A stretch of DNA of 7,468 nt from assembly GCA_946482625.1 (NCBI GenBank), contig CAMLSH010000184.1, positions 1 through 7,468 of the forward strand, written 5' to 3'. The notes beneath the pieces are model-generated. The model had not been told where the DNA came from. It did no database searches and saw only the letters and a list, made by a program, of their open reading frames with translations. Shown here piece after piece: positions 6,457 through 7,468 of the stretch. Positions within the stretch are counted from its first letter, which is position 1, and each line of letters starts with the position of its first letter. The stretch is from an uncultured Opitutaceae bacterium (GTDB lineage Bacteria > Verrucomicrobiota > Verrucomicrobiae > Opitutales > Opitutaceae). The translations under genes were made by a program, and so were the position numbers.

Positions 6457-6634
6457 TCGAAAACCGGATCCATGAGAACACGAGCTTTCGTCGGGAAACC
6501 GGAGATGCGGGTTTTAAGATTTCGCAAGCGCCAGACGTTGGTTTTGGCGGGGCCGTGCGCATACATTGACGTTGATATCGGGAGTTTCACTTCAAAGTCA
6601 GCTTGGTGATAAGATTTCGTTCGCTGCCGATCTC

Positions 6635-6662
6635 AGGAACGGCTGTTCCTAAGTTTGTTTTT
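6635..6662 (+). terminator. Possible plus-strand intrinsic terminator
   Basis: A perfect 6-bp stem, AGGAAC (6635-6640) with GTTCCT (6645-6650) and loop GGCT, is followed by AAG and then TTTGTTTTT. It could end transcripts of the exported-protein gene some 240 bp upstream. The three bases between stem and T-run weaken the call. An alternative hairpin, CCTAA (6648-6652) with TTAGG (6661-6665), would compete with it. Confidence 0.4.
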
Positions 6663-6763
6663 AGGCTCAGGAGTTTTTGAAGTTGCGGACCAATGATCCG
6701 GAAAGCGGCTCGCTGTCGTGAATTGAGATCCGCCCTATACCGTGGCACGATTGGAGAAGGTTT

Positions 6764-6790
6764 AAAAAAGCCCGCTCTCCGGAGCGGGCT
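6764..6790 (-). terminator. Intrinsic terminator of the secreted-protein gene
   Basis: A perfect 9-bp stem pairs AGCCCGCTC (6769-6777) with GAGCGGGCT (6782-6790) around a 4-base loop. On the minus strand it runs straight into six Ts (A-run 6764-6769, one A shared with the stem). It begins 10 bp after the stop codon of the minus-strand gene at 6801-7235. This is the clearest terminator in the window and strong support for that gene being real. Confidence 0.9.
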
Positions 6791-6800
6791 GAAGTTGGCC

Positions 6801-7235
6801 TCAAGTCCCAACGTTTATATCCACCCAAGAGCCGAAATACGGATCATAGAGATCCATCTCGGCCCAATATCCTTGAGACCAAGATGAGAAATCCTGGAGG
6901 CCCCAAGATGTTGCCGTAACCCGATAGTTACCGGTCGGCAAACCTGTCAGGGTTGCATACAGATTACCGTTATTTGTAAGAGTTATCCCCGAAACAGTGC
7001 TCCCGTAGTAGTTGTAGTAGTAGCTGTACCCGCCTCCCGAGGTAAGAGCGGAAATCGTGGCGACGGTTTGGTTGGTATCCAAGTTTACCACCGTAATATC
7101 CGCATCTCTGTCACCATTGACTGTGATATCCATGGGGCGTCCGGTGTCTACGTACAGGTCGGCCGAAATTCCGAACAGCGCTGAGCAGAGCGCGAACGAG
7201 GCAAGCGCCATGATGGCGCGAATCTTCTTATTCAT
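6801..7235 (-). CDS. Small secreted Tyr/Gly-rich protein, 144 residues
   Basis: I do not recognise a named family. Residues 1-25 are a clear signal peptide: KK at 3-4, a hydrophobic core at about 8-21 and likely cleavage after GISA. Cys17 has no proper lipobox, so a lipoprotein is unlikely. The mature 119 residues are acidic and beta-rich, with strand-like pieces (MDITVNG, DITVVNL, TVATISAL) and GLPTGNYRVTATS at 98-110, typical of Ig-like or carboxypeptidase-regulatory-like sandwiches. A loop at 67-79 is GGG followed by seven Tyr-rich positions, and the C-terminal third is rich in Trp, Tyr and Asp. The ATG at 7235 gives the best signal peptide; no Shine-Dalgarno precedes it. Codon use is less GC-biased than in the folate genes. 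It has its own terminator and lies downstream of a tRNA gene on the same strand, so acquisition by transfer is possible. A surface or matrix role is only a guess. Confidence 0.75.
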   Translation of the reverse strand: MNKKIRAIMALASFALCSALFGISADLYVDTGRPMDITVNGDRDADITVVNLDTNQTVATISALTSGGGYSYYYNYYGSTVSGITLTNNGNLYATLTGLPTGNYRVTATSWGLQDFSSWSQGYWAEMDLYDPYFGSWVDINVGT

Positions 7236-7438
7236 GGGGGTGAGGTTGTGCAGTTGCGTCGGAGAAGTTACCGCGACCGAAAAGCCCTCCGGCCCTCGTG
7301 CCGTGATACCGACGACGCCATGTTGTGTTGTTCACCGACGCTCGCAACACCCCGAACTGTACGAGCGACAAAAAGAAATTCGGCATATCGCTGGGCTTGC
7401 ATGCGTCCCGCTGTGACCGAGGCGCAACGCACCGTAGA

Positions 7439-7468
7439 TGGTGCCCGGGCGCGGACTCGAACCGCGAT
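7439..7468 (-). tRNA. Partial tRNA gene, 3' end only (possibly tRNA-Phe)
   Basis: On the minus strand these 30 bases read as a T-arm (CGCGG stem, TTCGAGT loop, CCGCG stem), the 3' acceptor strand CCCGGGC, discriminator A and an encoded CCA. The 5' half and the anticodon lie beyond the window edge, so the identity is not shown. The acceptor implies a 5' end of GCCCGGG, which resembles bacterial tRNA-Phe (GCCCGGA in E. coli). Confidence 0.85.

Larger units (their letters stand above)
6397..6800. other. Gene-poor segment of about 400 bp between converging genes
   Basis: No convincing gene is seen on either strand. Base composition is less GC-rich than in the operon. Short frames exist, such as a 45-codon plus-strand frame at 6472-6609 and a minus-strand frame at 6587-6811 that reads through a terminator; neither has a ribosome binding site or recognisable content. 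The segment does hold two minus-strand terminator hairpins and one possible plus-strand terminator, listed separately. It may be a decayed region or carry a small RNA. Confidence 0.5.

Noticed and set aside
6472..6609. 45-codon plus-strand frame in the gene-poor segment
   Set aside because: It has no Shine-Dalgarno, no recognisable content, and its length is expected by chance.
6587..6811. 74-codon minus-strand frame beginning in the end of the secreted-protein gene
   Set aside because: It reads straight through the strong terminator at 6764-6790, so little transcript would cover it, and it has no recognisable motif.
7363..7410. Weak hairpin and T-rich run after the tRNA on the minus strand as a tRNA terminator
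   Set aside because: The GCAT/ATGC stem is only four pairs and sits several bases from the T-rich run, so it is not convincing.
7057..7416. 119-codon plus-strand frame at the right edge
   Set aside because: It is antisense to the signal-peptide gene, which is backed by its own terminator, and it shows no protein-like domain pattern.
1..7468. CRISPR array, insertion sequence or prophage genes
   Set aside because: No regularly spaced repeats, transposase or integrase motifs, or terminal inverted repeats with target duplications were seen.

Overview
The window is a stretch of high-GC bacterial chromosome. Its core is a compact folate/p-aminobenzoate operon, and most of the rest is ordinary housekeeping sequence. 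The source is probably a Gram-negative bacterium. Strong G/C preference at third codon positions, very few good Shine-Dalgarno sites, and the style of the exported protein at 5602-6396 suggest Verrucomicrobia, perhaps the Opitutaceae. That placement is an inference from impression and no marker gene here proves it.

Left edge (1-694, minus strand): a complete KDPG/KHG aldolase gene (eda-like) ends in a hairpin terminator at the window edge. A gap of about 130 bp separates it from the divergent folate operon.

Centre (825-5019, plus strand): five genes run folP, folB, folK, pabB, pabC with no intergenic space. Neighbours overlap by 4, 8, 1 and 4 bases, so translational coupling is likely. PabB and PabC make p-aminobenzoate from chorismate, given a glutamine amidotransferase encoded elsewhere. 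FolB and FolK make 6-hydroxymethyl-dihydropterin pyrophosphate from dihydroneopterin. FolP joins the two branches into dihydropteroate. pabA, folE, folC and folA are not in the window. Catalytic residues are intact in all five. Oddities are a low-complexity insertion in FolP and a purine-rich, repeat-containing tail on PabB that may carry the pabC ribosome binding site.

Right of the operon (5020-6396, plus strand): a 119-bp gap rich in overlapping dyads leads into an unrecognised 82-residue protein (5139-5387). A further gap follows, then a 264-residue exported protein with a signal peptide and a good ribosome binding site.

Right edge (6397-7468): about 400 bp with no convincing gene holds two minus-strand intrinsic terminators and one possible plus-strand terminator. 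Next is a minus-strand gene for a small secreted, tyrosine- and glycine-rich protein with lower GC than the operon. At the edge is the 3' part of a minus-strand tRNA gene, possibly tRNA-Phe.

I found no clear new multi-gene system. The places most worth a second look are the orphan minus-strand terminator near 6412-6456, the tRNA-adjacent secreted-protein gene, the structured leader of the 82-residue ORF, and the FolP insertion.
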